From Plebeiibacterium sediminum (GTDB taxonomy: Bacteria; Bacteroidota; Bacteroidia; Bacteroidales; Marinilabiliaceae): 64,000 bases of DNA. Location of the stretch: contig NZ_JAPDPJ010000001.1 in the NCBI RefSeq assembly GCF_026013605.1, positions 372,001 to 436,000 of the forward strand. Reading direction: 5' to 3'. The position numbers and the translations under genes are program-made. The notes beneath the pieces were generated by a model. That model did no database searches. It had not been told where the DNA came from and was given only the letters and a program-made list of their open reading frames with translations. How positions within the stretch are numbered: the stretch's first letter is position 1; every line of letters starts with the position of its first letter. This document shows positions 12,169 to 21,222 of the stretch, piece by piece.

Positions 12169-12201
12169 AAAAACCGTTATCATTTATTGATATCGGTTTT
12201 T
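12169..12201 (+). terminator. Rho-independent terminator after atpDC
   Basis: Stem AAAAACCGTTATCA (12169-12182) pairs with TGATATCGGTTTTT (12188-12201) around a five-base loop, with one mismatch and the T-run in the right arm. It lies 22 bases past the atpC stop. Confidence 0.85.
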
Positions 12202-12220
12202 TGCATTAATAAAGGTTATT

Positions 12221-13240
12221 GTGAAAAAGGTACTTATTATACGTTTAAGTTCAATTGGAGATATTATTCAATGTATGTCTGTTACAGGAGGTTTTAAAAA
12301 TCATTATCCTGATTGTGAGATACATTGGATTGTAAGAAAAGATTTGGCTTCATTACTAAAAATTGATCCCAGAATTGACCAGTTAATTGAATTTGACCGA
12401 AAACTTGGTATGTCAGGTTTAATAAAACTGGCATTAAAACTAAGAAAAGAAGGTTATACTCACGTTTATGATGCCCACAGCAATATACGCTCTAACATAT
12501 TAAAATTAATTCTTCGTCCATTGGCAATAGGGCCTAAATTGGTTACGAGACGAAAAAGTAGATTGAAGAGATTTTTACTCTTTAAATTCAGAATTAATCT
12601 TTTGCCAAAACCATTCAGAGCTTTTGAATCGTTTAGATTACCATTAAAAAAATGGGGTATACTTAATTTTTATACCCTTAATGATAATTGGGTTTTTCCT
12701 AAAGAAACAGAGGAAAAATGCCTGGAATTATTAAAAGACCAACCATTAAAAACAATAACACTGGTACCTTCTGCAGCCTGGGAACTAAAACGTTGGCCTG
12801 TTGAATACTGGAAGAAACTTGTATCGCTATTACCTGATTATCATTTTACCATTTTAGCAGGACCTACAGATTACTTTTGTGAAGAAATTGTTGCAGCTGA
12901 TCCGGATCGTGTTCTAAATTTAGCTGGAAAAACTTCACTATTAGAGAGTTTTTGTGTTACCGCAAAATCAAATTATGTAGTAAGTGGTGATACCGGATTT
13001 TTACATGCTGCGGATTTATTTAATATTCCCGGTTGTGCTATTATAGGACCTACAGCATTTGGATATCCTACGGGTGAGAAAATGAAAATATTTGAACAGA
13101 ATCTACCTTGTCAACCATGTAGTAAACATGGAGATACCAAATGTAAATTAAAAGAAATAAAAAAGTGCCTGATAGACATAACTCCTGAACAAATAGTTAA
13201 TGAGATTAAAGCTAATGAATCATGTTTTTTACCTAAATAA
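12221..13240 (+). CDS. Glycosyltransferase family 9 (ADP-heptose:LPS heptosyltransferase-like)
   Basis: GT-B transferase of 339 residues starting at GTG 12221 (MKKVLIIRLSSIGDIIQ), the signature opening of the heptosyltransferase family. A further family block is LNLAGKTSLLESFCVTAKSN with SGDTGFLHAADLF in the donor-binding region (about 225-265). A C-terminal Cys-rich piece (CQPCSKHGDTKC) occurs in many GT9 members. It would add heptose or a related sugar to the LPS inner core in the cytoplasm. It begins the polysaccharide region just after the atpDC terminator. Confidence 0.88.
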   Translation: MKKVLIIRLSSIGDIIQCMSVTGGFKNHYPDCEIHWIVRKDLASLLKIDPRIDQLIEFDRKLGMSGLIKLALKLRKEGYTHVYDAHSNIRSNILKLILRPLAIGPKLVTRRKSRLKRFLLFKFRINLLPKPFRAFESFRLPLKKWGILNFYTLNDNWVFPKETEEKCLELLKDQPLKTITLVPSAAWELKRWPVEYWKKLVSLLPDYHFTILAGPTDYFCEEIVAADPDRVLNLAGKTSLLESFCVTAKSNYVVSGDTGFLHAADLFNIPGCAIIGPTAFGYPTGEKMKIFEQNLPCQPCSKHGDTKCKLKEIKKCLIDITPEQIVNEIKANESCFLPK

Positions 13241-13301
13241 AATATATCGTTAACATATAAATGATTCATAATTAAGATTTTTGAACCCTAATTAATAATA
13301 A

Positions 13302-14270
13302 ATGGGTTCAATTTTATCAAAAAGAATTAGTGGTAAACACAAAAACAACAAATTAACTTACTATATAATTGGCTATTTAGTAAAATGGTTTTACTCTGGA
13401 TATAAACCAAAATATCTTAAAACCAAACTAAAATCACTAAATCAATATAACTTAACTTATATTGAAAAAAGAGTGAATTATTATAATAAATTATTCAGGA
13501 TATATAGCACAAAAAATTCTATCCCTTTATCAAAATTTAAATACATAGGCCAATTTAAAACCTACTATCTGGATTTTTTAAAATTTAAAAGATACTTTTC
13601 ACCAATCTCAAAAATACACTACGAATTTGGTGATGTAATCCATATTCCCAAAAATCCTACGATAGTTAAGAGCAGACCAATTTCTAGTTATAATGAAAAT
13701 TCAGTTCTTCTAAACTTAAACAAAATACGACACTTCACTTTTGTAAAGGACAGTATATCATTTACAAACAAAATAAATCAATTAGTTTGGAGAGGGAAAA
13801 TCACGAAATTAATGCCACACAGAGAAGCTTTCTTTAATATTCACCAGAACAATTCAATTTGTAACATAGGAGCCGTCAATAATTATGTTAACAATAAGGA
13901 TTGGATTAAACCTCGCCTGACAATTGAAGAACAATTACAATACAAGTTTATTTTATCAATTGAAGGAAATGATGTTGCCACAAATCTAAAATGGATTATG
14001 TCATCAAATTCGGTTGCAGTAATGACTAAACCAAAATATGAAACCTGGTTTATGGAAGGAACATTGATTCCAAATTATCATTATATATGCATAAAAGATG
14101 ATTACTCAGATTTAAATGAAAGATTGGAGTATTATATAAATAATCCAGATAAAACATTACAAATAATTCAAAACGCAAATAAATACGTAGAGCAATTTAA
14201 AAATAAGAAGCAAGAAAAATTAATTGCTTTATTGGTTCTTAAAAAATACTTTGATTTAAGCTCCAAATAA
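13302..14270 (+). CDS. Glycosyltransferase family 90 (CAP10/LpsA-like)
   Basis: A 322-residue protein with the GT90/CAP10 pattern. The motifs are NQLVWRGKITKLMPHREAFF (about 162-181), KPRLTIEEQLQYKFILSIEGND and NLKWIMSSNSVAVMTKP (about 206-246). Bacterial LpsA-type members add sugars to LPS cores or O-chains. It is very basic and A-rich in codon use, like the neighbouring polysaccharide genes. It lies between the GT9 enzyme and the sugar kinase, supporting an LPS-core role. Confidence 0.75.
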   Translation: MGSILSKRISGKHKNNKLTYYIIGYLVKWFYSGYKPKYLKTKLKSLNQYNLTYIEKRVNYYNKLFRIYSTKNSIPLSKFKYIGQFKTYYLDFLKFKRYFSPISKIHYEFGDVIHIPKNPTIVKSRPISSYNENSVLLNLNKIRHFTFVKDSISFTNKINQLVWRGKITKLMPHREAFFNIHQNNSICNIGAVNNYVNNKDWIKPRLTIEEQLQYKFILSIEGNDVATNLKWIMSSNSVAVMTKPKYETWFMEGTLIPNYHYICIKDDYSDLNERLEYYINNPDKTLQIIQNANKYVEQFKNKKQEKLIALLVLKKYFDLSSK

Positions 14271-14336
14271 AAAGTGAATTTAAAGTTTGGTATTGGTTAT
14301 TGCCATCAAGTTTTACTATCAGGACAAAATTTGATA

Positions 14337-14344
14337 TATATTTG
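14337..14344 (+). promoter_or_regulatory. Predicted -7 element for the LPS kinase gene
   Basis: TATATTTG exactly matches TAnnTTTG, 28 bases before ATG 14373. The -33 region has TTT rather than TTG. Confidence 0.5.
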
Positions 14345-14372
14345 TTGACAAAATAAAATTAATTGACAATTG

Positions 14373-15134
14373 ATGAGATTTCAGGTAAACCCAAAGTTTA
14401 AAGAAGTAGAAGATTTTATTAAAGATTTACCCAATAGTTTTGACAACACTGGTGAATCTATATACAAAGGAAGAAACGAAATCAAAATTTTTGATTATAA
14501 GGGCTATAAAATCAACGTAAAATCTTTTAAAATACCTCATTTCATCAATAAAGTAGCATATGCCTGGCTGAGAGGTTCAAAAGCAAAACACTCTTACCAA
14601 TATGCCTTAAAAATGCGTAGAGTAGGAGCTGATACTCCTGAACCAATTGGATATGCAGAAACTTTAAAAAATGGCCTTTTTAACAGAAGCTATTACGTAA
14701 GTATCCATCAGGATTATGATTTTACGATAAGAGACTTAATCGGGTTTGAATTTGAAGATAAAGACAATATTTTACGTCAGTTTGCTCGTTATACTTTTCA
14801 AAAACTACACAAAAACAGAATTCATCACTTAGACTACTCAAGAGGTAATATTTTAATTACACGAAAGGATAAAGGCAACTATGAATTTAGTGTGGTTGAT
14901 ATAAACAGAATGAAGTTTGAAAAGATGCCCTATTTAAAAGGATTAAAAAATTTCCGCCAGATATGGGCTAGTGAAGAAGAATTAGAAGTTGTTGCCAGAG
15001 AATATGCCAAATTAAATGGCAAAAATGAAGAAGAAGCGGTAAAACTTTTAATTGAGTTTGACAAACAACATAAGTATAAAATTAATCGCAAAGCTGAACT
15101 TAAAAGAAAAATGAGAGGAGAGGATAAAAATTAA
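14373..15134 (+). CDS. LPS-core sugar kinase (WaaP/KdkA-like)
   Basis: Eukaryotic-kinase-fold protein of 253 residues. The catalytic loop is HHLDYSRGNILI with Asp154 and Asn159, and the metal-binding segment is VVDINRM with Asp176. This is the pattern of the Kdo/WaaP lipopolysaccharide kinase family. The ATP-binding Lys lies in the N-terminal lobe but is not assigned. It would phosphorylate a Kdo or heptose residue of the inner core, which fits the adjacent GT9 and GT90 genes. The start at ATG 14373 is preferred over TTG 14370, being well placed after the -7 element. Confidence 0.8.
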   Translation: MRFQVNPKFKEVEDFIKDLPNSFDNTGESIYKGRNEIKIFDYKGYKINVKSFKIPHFINKVAYAWLRGSKAKHSYQYALKMRRVGADTPEPIGYAETLKNGLFNRSYYVSIHQDYDFTIRDLIGFEFEDKDNILRQFARYTFQKLHKNRIHHLDYSRGNILITRKDKGNYEFSVVDINRMKFEKMPYLKGLKNFRQIWASEEELEVVAREYAKLNGKNEEEAVKLLIEFDKQHKYKINRKAELKRKMRGEDKN

Positions 15135-15344
15135 TCTTTGATTAATAATTGAATATTAATTTTCCCTTAGTGTAAAGTTGTAATTAAATACACTTTAAAT
15201 TCATTTATTTATTTCAATCTAAATATAGTTAACTTAATTTCCACTTAATTAGTAATACATCTACAACATCTATTTTTATTTACTAAACAATTGATTAGCA
15301 GTACATAGAACTAATTAGTTATAGATAAATAAATCTTGAATGTT

Positions 15345-16493
15345 ATGGAATATTCTTATGACTATTTGATTGTTGGAGCTGGGTTATTTGGAGCTGTTTT
15401 TGCAAATGAAGCTACAAAAAGAAATAAGAAAGTTTTAATAATTGACAAAAGAAATCATGTAGGTGGAAACTTATATTGTGAAAATATTGAAGGCATAAAC
15501 GTTCATAAATATGGCGCTCATATTTTCCATACTAGCAATAAAGAAACCTGGGACTACATAAATCAGTTTGTTGAATTTAATAGGTATACAAACGCTCCAA
15601 TAGCAAATTATAAAGGAAAGCTATTTAACCTTCCTTTTAATATGAACACCTTTTACCAACTTTGGGGTGTTACAACTCCTGAAGAAGCTAAAAACAAAAT
15701 TGACGAGCAACGAGAACCTTACCTCAATCTAAAACCAAAAAATCTTGAAGAACAAGCTCTTCATCTGGCAGGAAAAGATATTTATGAAACGCTTATAAAA
15801 GAATATACAGAAAAACAATGGGGGAGGCCTGCTAACCAAATACCAGCATTTATTATTAACAGACTGCCTTTTAGATTTACATTTGATAATAATTATTTTT
15901 CTGATTTGTACCAGGGAATTCCGATAGGTGGTTACAATAAACTTTTTGATAATTTACTGAAAGATGCAGAGGTCTTAACAAATGTAGATTATTTTGAAAA
16001 TAAAATGTTATTCGATGAGCTTGCAGAAAAAGTGCTGTATACTGGAAAAATTGATACATTTTTTAATTATAAACTAGGCATACTCGATTACCGGAGTTTA
16101 CACTTTGAAACATCAATTCATAATACTCCAAATTATCAGGGAAATGCGGTTGTTAATTATACAGACAAGGAAACGCCCTATACTAGAATAATAGAACACA
16201 AACATTTTGAATTTGGTAACCAGGATAAAACAGTTATTACCAAAGAATTTCCTCATGAATTTAGCAAGGATAATGAACCTTATTATCCTATCAATAATCA
16301 AGATAATAATTTACTCTATAGCAGCTATAGGTATTTAGCTGATTCGTTATCCCATAAATTTTTATTTGGGGGAAGGTTAGCGGATTACAAATATTATGAC
16401 ATGGATGATACTATTGAAGCTGCCTTAAAATTATCAAATACAGAATTTAATGGACAAATATTATATAGCGAGAAATTACAGGTCGAAATTTGA
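15345..16493 (+). CDS. glf: UDP-galactopyranose mutase
   Basis: Flavoenzyme that converts UDP-galactopyranose to UDP-galactofuranose. There are 382 residues from ATG 15345 (MEYSYDYLIVGAGLFGAVFA). The FAD motif GAGLFG is followed by DKRNHVGGN and HKYGAHIFHT, both diagnostic of Glf. YTEKQWG and YTRIIEHKHFE are further family blocks. Its 3' end overlaps the next transferase gene by 44 bases, so the pair probably makes and uses galactofuranose for a surface glycan. An upstream in-frame TTG (15336) is less likely as the start. Confidence 0.96.
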   Translation: MEYSYDYLIVGAGLFGAVFANEATKRNKKVLIIDKRNHVGGNLYCENIEGINVHKYGAHIFHTSNKETWDYINQFVEFNRYTNAPIANYKGKLFNLPFNMNTFYQLWGVTTPEEAKNKIDEQREPYLNLKPKNLEEQALHLAGKDIYETLIKEYTEKQWGRPANQIPAFIINRLPFRFTFDNNYFSDLYQGIPIGGYNKLFDNLLKDAEVLTNVDYFENKMLFDELAEKVLYTGKIDTFFNYKLGILDYRSLHFETSIHNTPNYQGNAVVNYTDKETPYTRIIEHKHFEFGNQDKTVITKEFPHEFSKDNEPYYPINNQDNNLLYSSYRYLADSLSHKFLFGGRLADYKYYDMDDTIEAALKLSNTEFNGQILYSEKLQVEI

Positions 16494-17478
16494 CGCTGCA
16501 GGAAAAGCAAAAATGGATTGTGAAACCATCCTGGAGAAAAATGGTTGGAAAAATATAGGTTTTAAACAATCATGGATTAGTATTGCTGTATTAGGAACAT
16601 TAATTAGTGCAATAGGAATATCATGGGCACTAATTAAATTAAAGCCTAAAAGTACCTTATGTTTGCAATATCCACTTAACAAATTCTATGATTATATATT
16701 AACTATAGCCTTATTTAAACAGTGTAAGATCATTACAATAGTACATGACGTATATACTTTAAAAGGTAAAGTAACAAAACAAAAAAAGGAACTAGGTAAT
16801 CTTTCTAAATCAAATACACTTATTGTACATAATTCTACAATGAAAGAATGGTTCTTAGACCAAAATATTAATACAAATTTAATTGAACTGAATATATTCG
16901 ATTATTTGCACTCCATCTCTTATAATATTAAAAAACAACCATTAAATAGTTCTAATTATCGAATTGTTTTTGCTGGAAATATGGGTGGTAAAAAAAGTTT
17001 TATTTATCAGCTTGATACAACAAAAAAAGGTAATTATTCAATTGATTTATATGGAATAGGCTTTGACAAGGAGCAGGTTATTGATGCCAATAACACAATG
17101 TTAAATTATAAAGGTGTATTCCCATCAAATGAAGTTATAGATCATATTGATGGTGATTTTGGATTGGTTTGGTATGGAAATTCATTACAATCATGTGATG
17201 GACAATCAGGACAATACCTAAAATATAATAACCCGCACAAAGTTTCATTATATATTCAATGCGAAATGCCAATTATAATATGGAATAAAGCAGGAATGGC
17301 GGCGTTTGTTGAAGAAAATAAAATAGGGTTAACAATTTCCTCACTTGAAGAATTATCAGATAAAATAGCAAAAATAACACCAGACGATTATAATATGATG
17401 AAGTCAAACATCTTAAGCCTGAAAGAAAAAATATCTTCTGGATACTTTTTAAATACAGCGCTACAACAAGCTGTATAG
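16450..17478 (+). CDS. Glycosyltransferase, probable galactofuranosyltransferase
   Basis: A 342-residue GT-B-like transferase. The N-terminal part (YYIARNYRSKFDAAGKAKMD) and a central NMGGKKSFIYQL glycine loop followed by LDLYG-type and HKVSLYIQCEMPIIIW segments resemble galactofuranosyl and related transferases found beside glf. The ATG at 16450 lies inside glf in another frame and gives a 44-base overlap. This start keeps the conserved N-terminus, so I accept it. Specificity for galactofuranose is inferred from the overlap with glf, not from catalytic residues. Confidence 0.72.
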   Translation: MDKYYIARNYRSKFDAAGKAKMDCETILEKNGWKNIGFKQSWISIAVLGTLISAIGISWALIKLKPKSTLCLQYPLNKFYDYILTIALFKQCKIITIVHDVYTLKGKVTKQKKELGNLSKSNTLIVHNSTMKEWFLDQNINTNLIELNIFDYLHSISYNIKKQPLNSSNYRIVFAGNMGGKKSFIYQLDTTKKGNYSIDLYGIGFDKEQVIDANNTMLNYKGVFPSNEVIDHIDGDFGLVWYGNSLQSCDGQSGQYLKYNNPHKVSLYIQCEMPIIIWNKAGMAAFVEENKIGLTISSLEELSDKIAKITPDDYNMMKSNILSLKEKISSGYFLNTALQQAV

Positions 17479-17519
17479 TTATCAAATCGATTACATTTTA
17501 AGGATAGTTTAAAAAGTTA

Positions 17520-17548
17520 TTGAATAACTTATAGTATACGTATATTTG
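17520..17548 (+). promoter_or_regulatory. Bacteroidota-type promoter before the CDP-glycerol-type transferase gene
   Basis: A TTG at 17520-17522 and TATATTTG at 17541-17548 are separated by 18 bases, matching the -33/-7 consensus, about 50 bases before the ATG at 17598. Confidence 0.6.
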
Positions 17549-17597
17549 TTGTCAATTAATATTTCTACCAATACAACGTAGAAAAGAATTTTTACCT

Positions 17598-18695
17598 ATG
17601 ACAGCAACACATTATTTTGCCATATTTTTTACAGAACATCTTTACTATATCCCACAATTTTTACCTGTTGCACGAGAACTTGATAAAAGAAATCTGAACT
17701 ATATTTTTGTTGTATTAGAAAGTAGTAAAAGAGATATCTTTAATCAGAATGATTCTATTGTAAGAGTTTGTGAAAAAGAAAATATACCATATAAAGTTGG
17801 TGAATCAGGGTTTGAAAATAGTACATGTGATTATTTAATTTGTGGAGGAGATAATTATCCGGAAACCTCTTTACCTCATGATAAAAAAGTACTTATTGTT
17901 CATGGAATAGGGACTAAAGTTAGTGCGTTTACTGAGGATAAAAATAGATTTGATATTAGATTTATTGAAGGAGAGTTCAGGTTAAAAAGACTACAGGAAT
18001 TATATCCTAATGCAAAAACAGTTTGGGAAAATGTTGGTTTTTCTAAACTAGATGATGTTTTTAGGTACACAACTAAAATGAAAGATGAGTTATTAGAAAA
18101 GTTAGGGCTGGATAAAAATAAACCAACACTTTTATATGCTCCTACATTTTATCCTAGTTCTATTGAAAACATGTCTAACAAGTTTCCTGAAGAGTTTAGT
18201 AATTTTAACTTAATAATTAAACCTCACTACTACAGCTATTTAAGAAAAAAGTATAAAGCTCAGCGAAAGAAATTTAAAAAATGGGAGAAATATAAGAATG
18301 TTTATTTTGCGGGATTTGAGGATTATAATATAGCTCCATTTTATGCTGTTTCAGATCTTTTAATTTCTGATGAATCCTCTGTAATATTTGAATTTGCAGC
18401 ATTAGATAAGCCTGTAATTTGTAATCGATTTATTCATTTAAGATTATCATACAGATTATTTGGAAGATATAAGTTCAATAAACGAATGGAAAGTGCGATG
18501 AATCGTTTTAGAGATATTGGTGAGAATGTTTGGAAATATAAAAATTTGAAATCAACTGTCGAATCAGAACTAAAATCACCAGAGCACAATCATTCCAAAA
18601 GGATGGAGTATACAAAGGAAATCATTGGTCCTGTAGATGGTAAAGTATCTGTTAGGATGGTTGATTTGTTAGAACGTGAACTTAAAAACAAATAA
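17598..18695 (+). CDS. CDP-glycerol glycerophosphotransferase-family protein (TagB/TagF-like)
   Basis: A 365-residue GT-B protein. The family donor-binding motifs are YAPTFYPSSIE (about 172-182), IIKPHYYSY (about 204-212) and SDLLISDESSVIFEFAALDK (about 252-271). The last is the hallmark SD-SS---E block of TagB/TagF-type polymerases. Such enzymes transfer glycerol phosphate or similar polyol phosphates. Together with the TagD-like gene and a second family member at 20183 it suggests a phosphopolyol-decorated glycan. It has its own promoter and a bidirectional terminator. The substrate is inferred. Confidence 0.82.
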   Translation: MTATHYFAIFFTEHLYYIPQFLPVARELDKRNLNYIFVVLESSKRDIFNQNDSIVRVCEKENIPYKVGESGFENSTCDYLICGGDNYPETSLPHDKKVLIVHGIGTKVSAFTEDKNRFDIRFIEGEFRLKRLQELYPNAKTVWENVGFSKLDDVFRYTTKMKDELLEKLGLDKNKPTLLYAPTFYPSSIENMSNKFPEEFSNFNLIIKPHYYSYLRKKYKAQRKKFKKWEKYKNVYFAGFEDYNIAPFYAVSDLLISDESSVIFEFAALDKPVICNRFIHLRLSYRLFGRYKFNKRMESAMNRFRDIGENVWKYKNLKSTVESELKSPEHNHSKRMEYTKEIIGPVDGKVSVRMVDLLERELKNK

Positions 18696-18717
18696 AAAAG
18701 AGGGAATTCCCTCTTTT
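18696..18717. terminator. Bidirectional terminator between convergent genes
   Basis: A perfect 22-base palindrome, AAAAGAGGGAATTCCCTCTTTT, lies between the stop codons of two convergent genes. The A/T ends serve both directions. Confidence 0.85.
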
Positions 18718-18719
18718 AT

Positions 18720-19445
18720 TTATTCATAGTTATAACCTCCGTCCAATTGAATAATTTGACCTGTTAAATAAGGCGTTTGAATTATATTAAAACATAAATC
18801 TGCCACTTCTACTTCTGAAGCAAAACGTTTTAAAGCCACCTTACCTTTAATTTTTTCTCTTAACCATTCAGGCTTTTCTTTTTGCCAATCTGTATCCACA
18901 AATCCAGGGGCAATAGCATTTATGGTAATATTATCCTTAGATAAAAATTTCACCATATTTTTAACCAAGGCATGCACTGCACTTTTACTAACGCCATATG
19001 AGGTAGATACTGAGTGCGGCAGATTTCCTAACATGGATCCTATGAAAATAATATTACCTCCGGTTTTTATGCTGGGAACCAATTCTTGCATTAAAAAGAA
19101 TGGAATATTTAAATTGGCATTGAAAACTCTTAGCCAATTATCTGGATTAATTTCTCCAAAAACAGACCGATCGGTTATGCCTGCATTAAAAACCACTGTA
19201 TTTAAATATGGAACAATATCCCTTAATTGTTCTGAAACATGTTGTACTGAATCAATATCAGATAAATCAGCTTTAATAATATTATACATACCATTGTAGG
19301 AATCTTGCAATAACTCATATAATTCTCTTGCTGATTCCTCTGAATTACAATAATTAAATACTACATGATAACCTTCTTGTAGTAATTTAATTCCAATAGC
19401 TTTACCAATTCCTTTTGTTGACCCTGTTACAAAAGCATATTTCAT
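18720..19445 (-). CDS. Short-chain dehydrogenase/reductase
   Basis: NAD(P)-dependent oxidoreductase of 241 residues in the classical SDR family. It has TGSTKGIG at 7-14 (cofactor loop), FNAGITD (NAG motif), an active-site Ser in IGSMLGN, YGVSKSAVHAL with the Tyr-x3-Lys pair, and the C-terminal LTGQIIQLDGGYNYE typical of FabG-like enzymes. Its place between two CDP-glycerol-type genes suggests that it makes or modifies a polysaccharide precursor rather than serving fatty-acid synthesis. The exact substrate is not determinable. Confidence 0.88.
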   Translation of the reverse strand: MKYAFVTGSTKGIGKAIGIKLLQEGYHVVFNYCNSEESARELYELLQDSYNGMYNIIKADLSDIDSVQHVSEQLRDIVPYLNTVVFNAGITDRSVFGEINPDNWLRVFNANLNIPFFLMQELVPSIKTGGNIIFIGSMLGNLPHSVSTSYGVSKSAVHALVKNMVKFLSKDNITINAIAPGFVDTDWQKEKPEWLREKIKGKVALKRFASEVEVADLCFNIIQTPYLTGQIIQLDGGYNYE

Positions 19446-19469
19446 AAGTGTATATTATTTGAGTTTAAA

Positions 19470-19501
19470 TAAAAAATGTTCACCTCATACAAAGTGAACA
19501 T
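19470..19501 (-). terminator. Terminator downstream of the TagD-like gene
   Basis: Arms ATGTTCAC (19476-19483) and GTGAACAT (19494-19501) flank a 10-base loop and are followed on the minus strand by a T-run. It sits nine bases past the stop of the cytidylyltransferase gene and separates it from the SDR gene. Confidence 0.7.
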
Positions 19502-19509
19502 CTATTATA

Positions 19510-19989
19510 TTATTTTTTTTCATCTTCTTTTGAAACCACATCCGGGTTACCATGATTATCTATTCGCTGCTTTATTTTAGCATAGCTTTCATAGATTTTT
19601 TTCTTTAAAGCAGTAGAACTAGTTCCTTCTCCGTATGGAAAATAGAATACTTTAACTCCATATTCTTCAAGATAATCATATTTTCCAGTCCAGTCATCTC
19701 CAACAACAAAAATATCAATATGCAGTTTTTTTACAATTTCTTTGTGATCTAATGATCTTTGAGGAATAACAATATCAGGAGCTTTTAATCCTTCAACAAT
19801 AGCTAACCTTTCTTCAAAAGGAACAATAGGAGGGGCTTTATATGAACTTACTAACTCATCAGTACTTACACCAACTATTAATACATTTCCTAATCCTTTT
19901 GCATAATTAATCATTTTTAAATGATTGCTATGAAACATATCAAAAGTACCTGAAGTGTAAACAATTAATTGTTTTTTCTTTTTCCCCAT
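19510..19989 (-). CDS. Cytidylyltransferase, glycerol-3-phosphate (TagD)-like
   Basis: A 159-residue nucleotidyltransferase. The N-terminal VYTSGTFDMFHSNHLKMI carries the HxxH nucleotide motif in the TagD/ECT arrangement. YGEGTSSTALKKKI near the C-terminus corresponds to the RTEGISTT-type loop. This family couples CTP with glycerol-3-phosphate or a similar polyol phosphate. The two CDP-glycerol-type transferases flanking it (17598 and 20183) are its natural consumers. Ethanolamine-phosphate or another small phosphate cannot be excluded as the substrate. Confidence 0.85.
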   Translation of the reverse strand: MGKKKKQLIVYTSGTFDMFHSNHLKMINYAKGLGNVLIVGVSTDELVSSYKAPPIVPFEERLAIVEGLKAPDIVIPQRSLDHKEIVKKLHIDIFVVGDDWTGKYDYLEEYGVKVFYFPYGEGTSSTALKKKIYESYAKIKQRIDNHGNPDVVSKEDEKK

Positions 19990-20145
19990 TATTTAATTCT
20001 TTTTTAAACAAAAATCGTGTAAAAGTACATTAATAAGCAGTAATCACAAAAATGATATAATAGAAATTCTTGTGATTAGAAATTCAATCATATATTAATA
20101 AATCGATCACGTTCGTCTAATTATACAAAATCACTACAAATTAAT

Positions 20146-20153
20146 TATTTTTG
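20146..20153 (+). promoter_or_regulatory. Predicted -7 element for the second CDP-glycerol-type gene
   Basis: TATTTTTG matches TAnnTTTG, 29 bases before ATG 20183, in the divergent gap shared with the TagD-like gene. Confidence 0.45.
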
Positions 20154-20182
20154 AAGTCTTTTGTATCATATAAAATCAAATA

Positions 20183-21220
20183 ATGAAAGCTGTACTATTT
20201 TGTGGACAACCCTATGCCTTTGATATCATGCGTTCTCTTTACCTACAATTGGAAAAACAGGGATATGAAACTCTATGGTACTTCAATAAAAAAGTGGAGC
20301 AATACTTTCCTTTTGATAAAAATAAAGTACAGTATACAACTACAATTGATGATCTTATTACATTTAAAGCTGATGTAAATTTTGCGCCTGGTAATGTAAT
20401 ACCTCATTATATTCCTGGTGTAAAAGTCCAAATATTTCATGGTTTAGCTGGTGAAAAATCAGGTCATTTTCATATTCGTCATTACTTTGATTTATATTTA
20501 ACTCAAGGCCCATATTTTACAGAGCGGTTTTTACAATTAAAAAGTAAGTATAAAAATTTTGAAGTAAAAGAAACAGGCTGGTGTAAACTTGATAGTTTGT
20601 TTACTCCGGATGAAAGTAAAGAAAATCTTATACCCAAAGGATTTAAGCACGTATTACTTTATTCACCTACATTTTCACCGAGTCTTACCTCTGCCACTAA
20701 ATTTATAAAATCAATATTTGAATTAGCTCAAAATCAAGATTACTTTATTTACATTAAATTCCATGATAAAATGGATAAATTTGTGGCTAAAGAATATCAG
20801 GATTTTGCTGATACTAAAAATAATGTGGTTGTATATGATGACACCAATATTAAACCATTACTTCAGCAATGTGATTTAATGATTAGTGATACTTCATCGG
20901 TAGTTTATGAGTTTTTATTATTAGATAAACCTGTAGTTACTTTTAATTCAACATCAAAAAATATTCGTTGGGAGGATATTAATACAGGAGAAAAACTAAA
21001 GGATGCAGTTGATTCAAACCTTAATCAGGATCCATTTAAAGATGAAAGAAAATGGTTTTATGATAATTACCATCCCTTCAACGACGGAAATTCAGCGTCA
21101 AGAATGATTGCTGCAGCAGAAGACTATATCAAAGATTTTGGTGTTCCGAATCAAAGAAAACTACCATTTTTAAGACGAAGAAAAATGTATAAATTGTTTG
21201 GTAAACCATCAAAAAAATAG
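20183..21220 (+). CDS. Second CDP-glycerol glycerophosphotransferase-family protein
   Basis: A 345-residue member of the TagB/TagF group. It has HGLAGEKSGHFHIRHYFD in the N-terminal half, YSPTFSPSLTSA (about 155-166), YIKFHDKMDK and the hallmark CDLMISDTSSVVYEFLLLDK (about 233-252). It is paralogous to the protein at 17598 but clearly diverged, suggesting separate priming and extending steps. It faces away from the TagD-like gene with which it shares an upstream region. The basic C-terminus (RRRKMYKLFGK) could contact membrane lipids. Confidence 0.82.
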   Translation: MKAVLFCGQPYAFDIMRSLYLQLEKQGYETLWYFNKKVEQYFPFDKNKVQYTTTIDDLITFKADVNFAPGNVIPHYIPGVKVQIFHGLAGEKSGHFHIRHYFDLYLTQGPYFTERFLQLKSKYKNFEVKETGWCKLDSLFTPDESKENLIPKGFKHVLLYSPTFSPSLTSATKFIKSIFELAQNQDYFIYIKFHDKMDKFVAKEYQDFADTKNNVVVYDDTNIKPLLQQCDLMISDTSSVVYEFLLLDKPVVTFNSTSKNIRWEDINTGEKLKDAVDSNLNQDPFKDERKWFYDNYHPFNDGNSASRMIAAAEDYIKDFGVPNQRKLPFLRRRKMYKLFGKPSKK

Positions 21221-21222
21221 AA

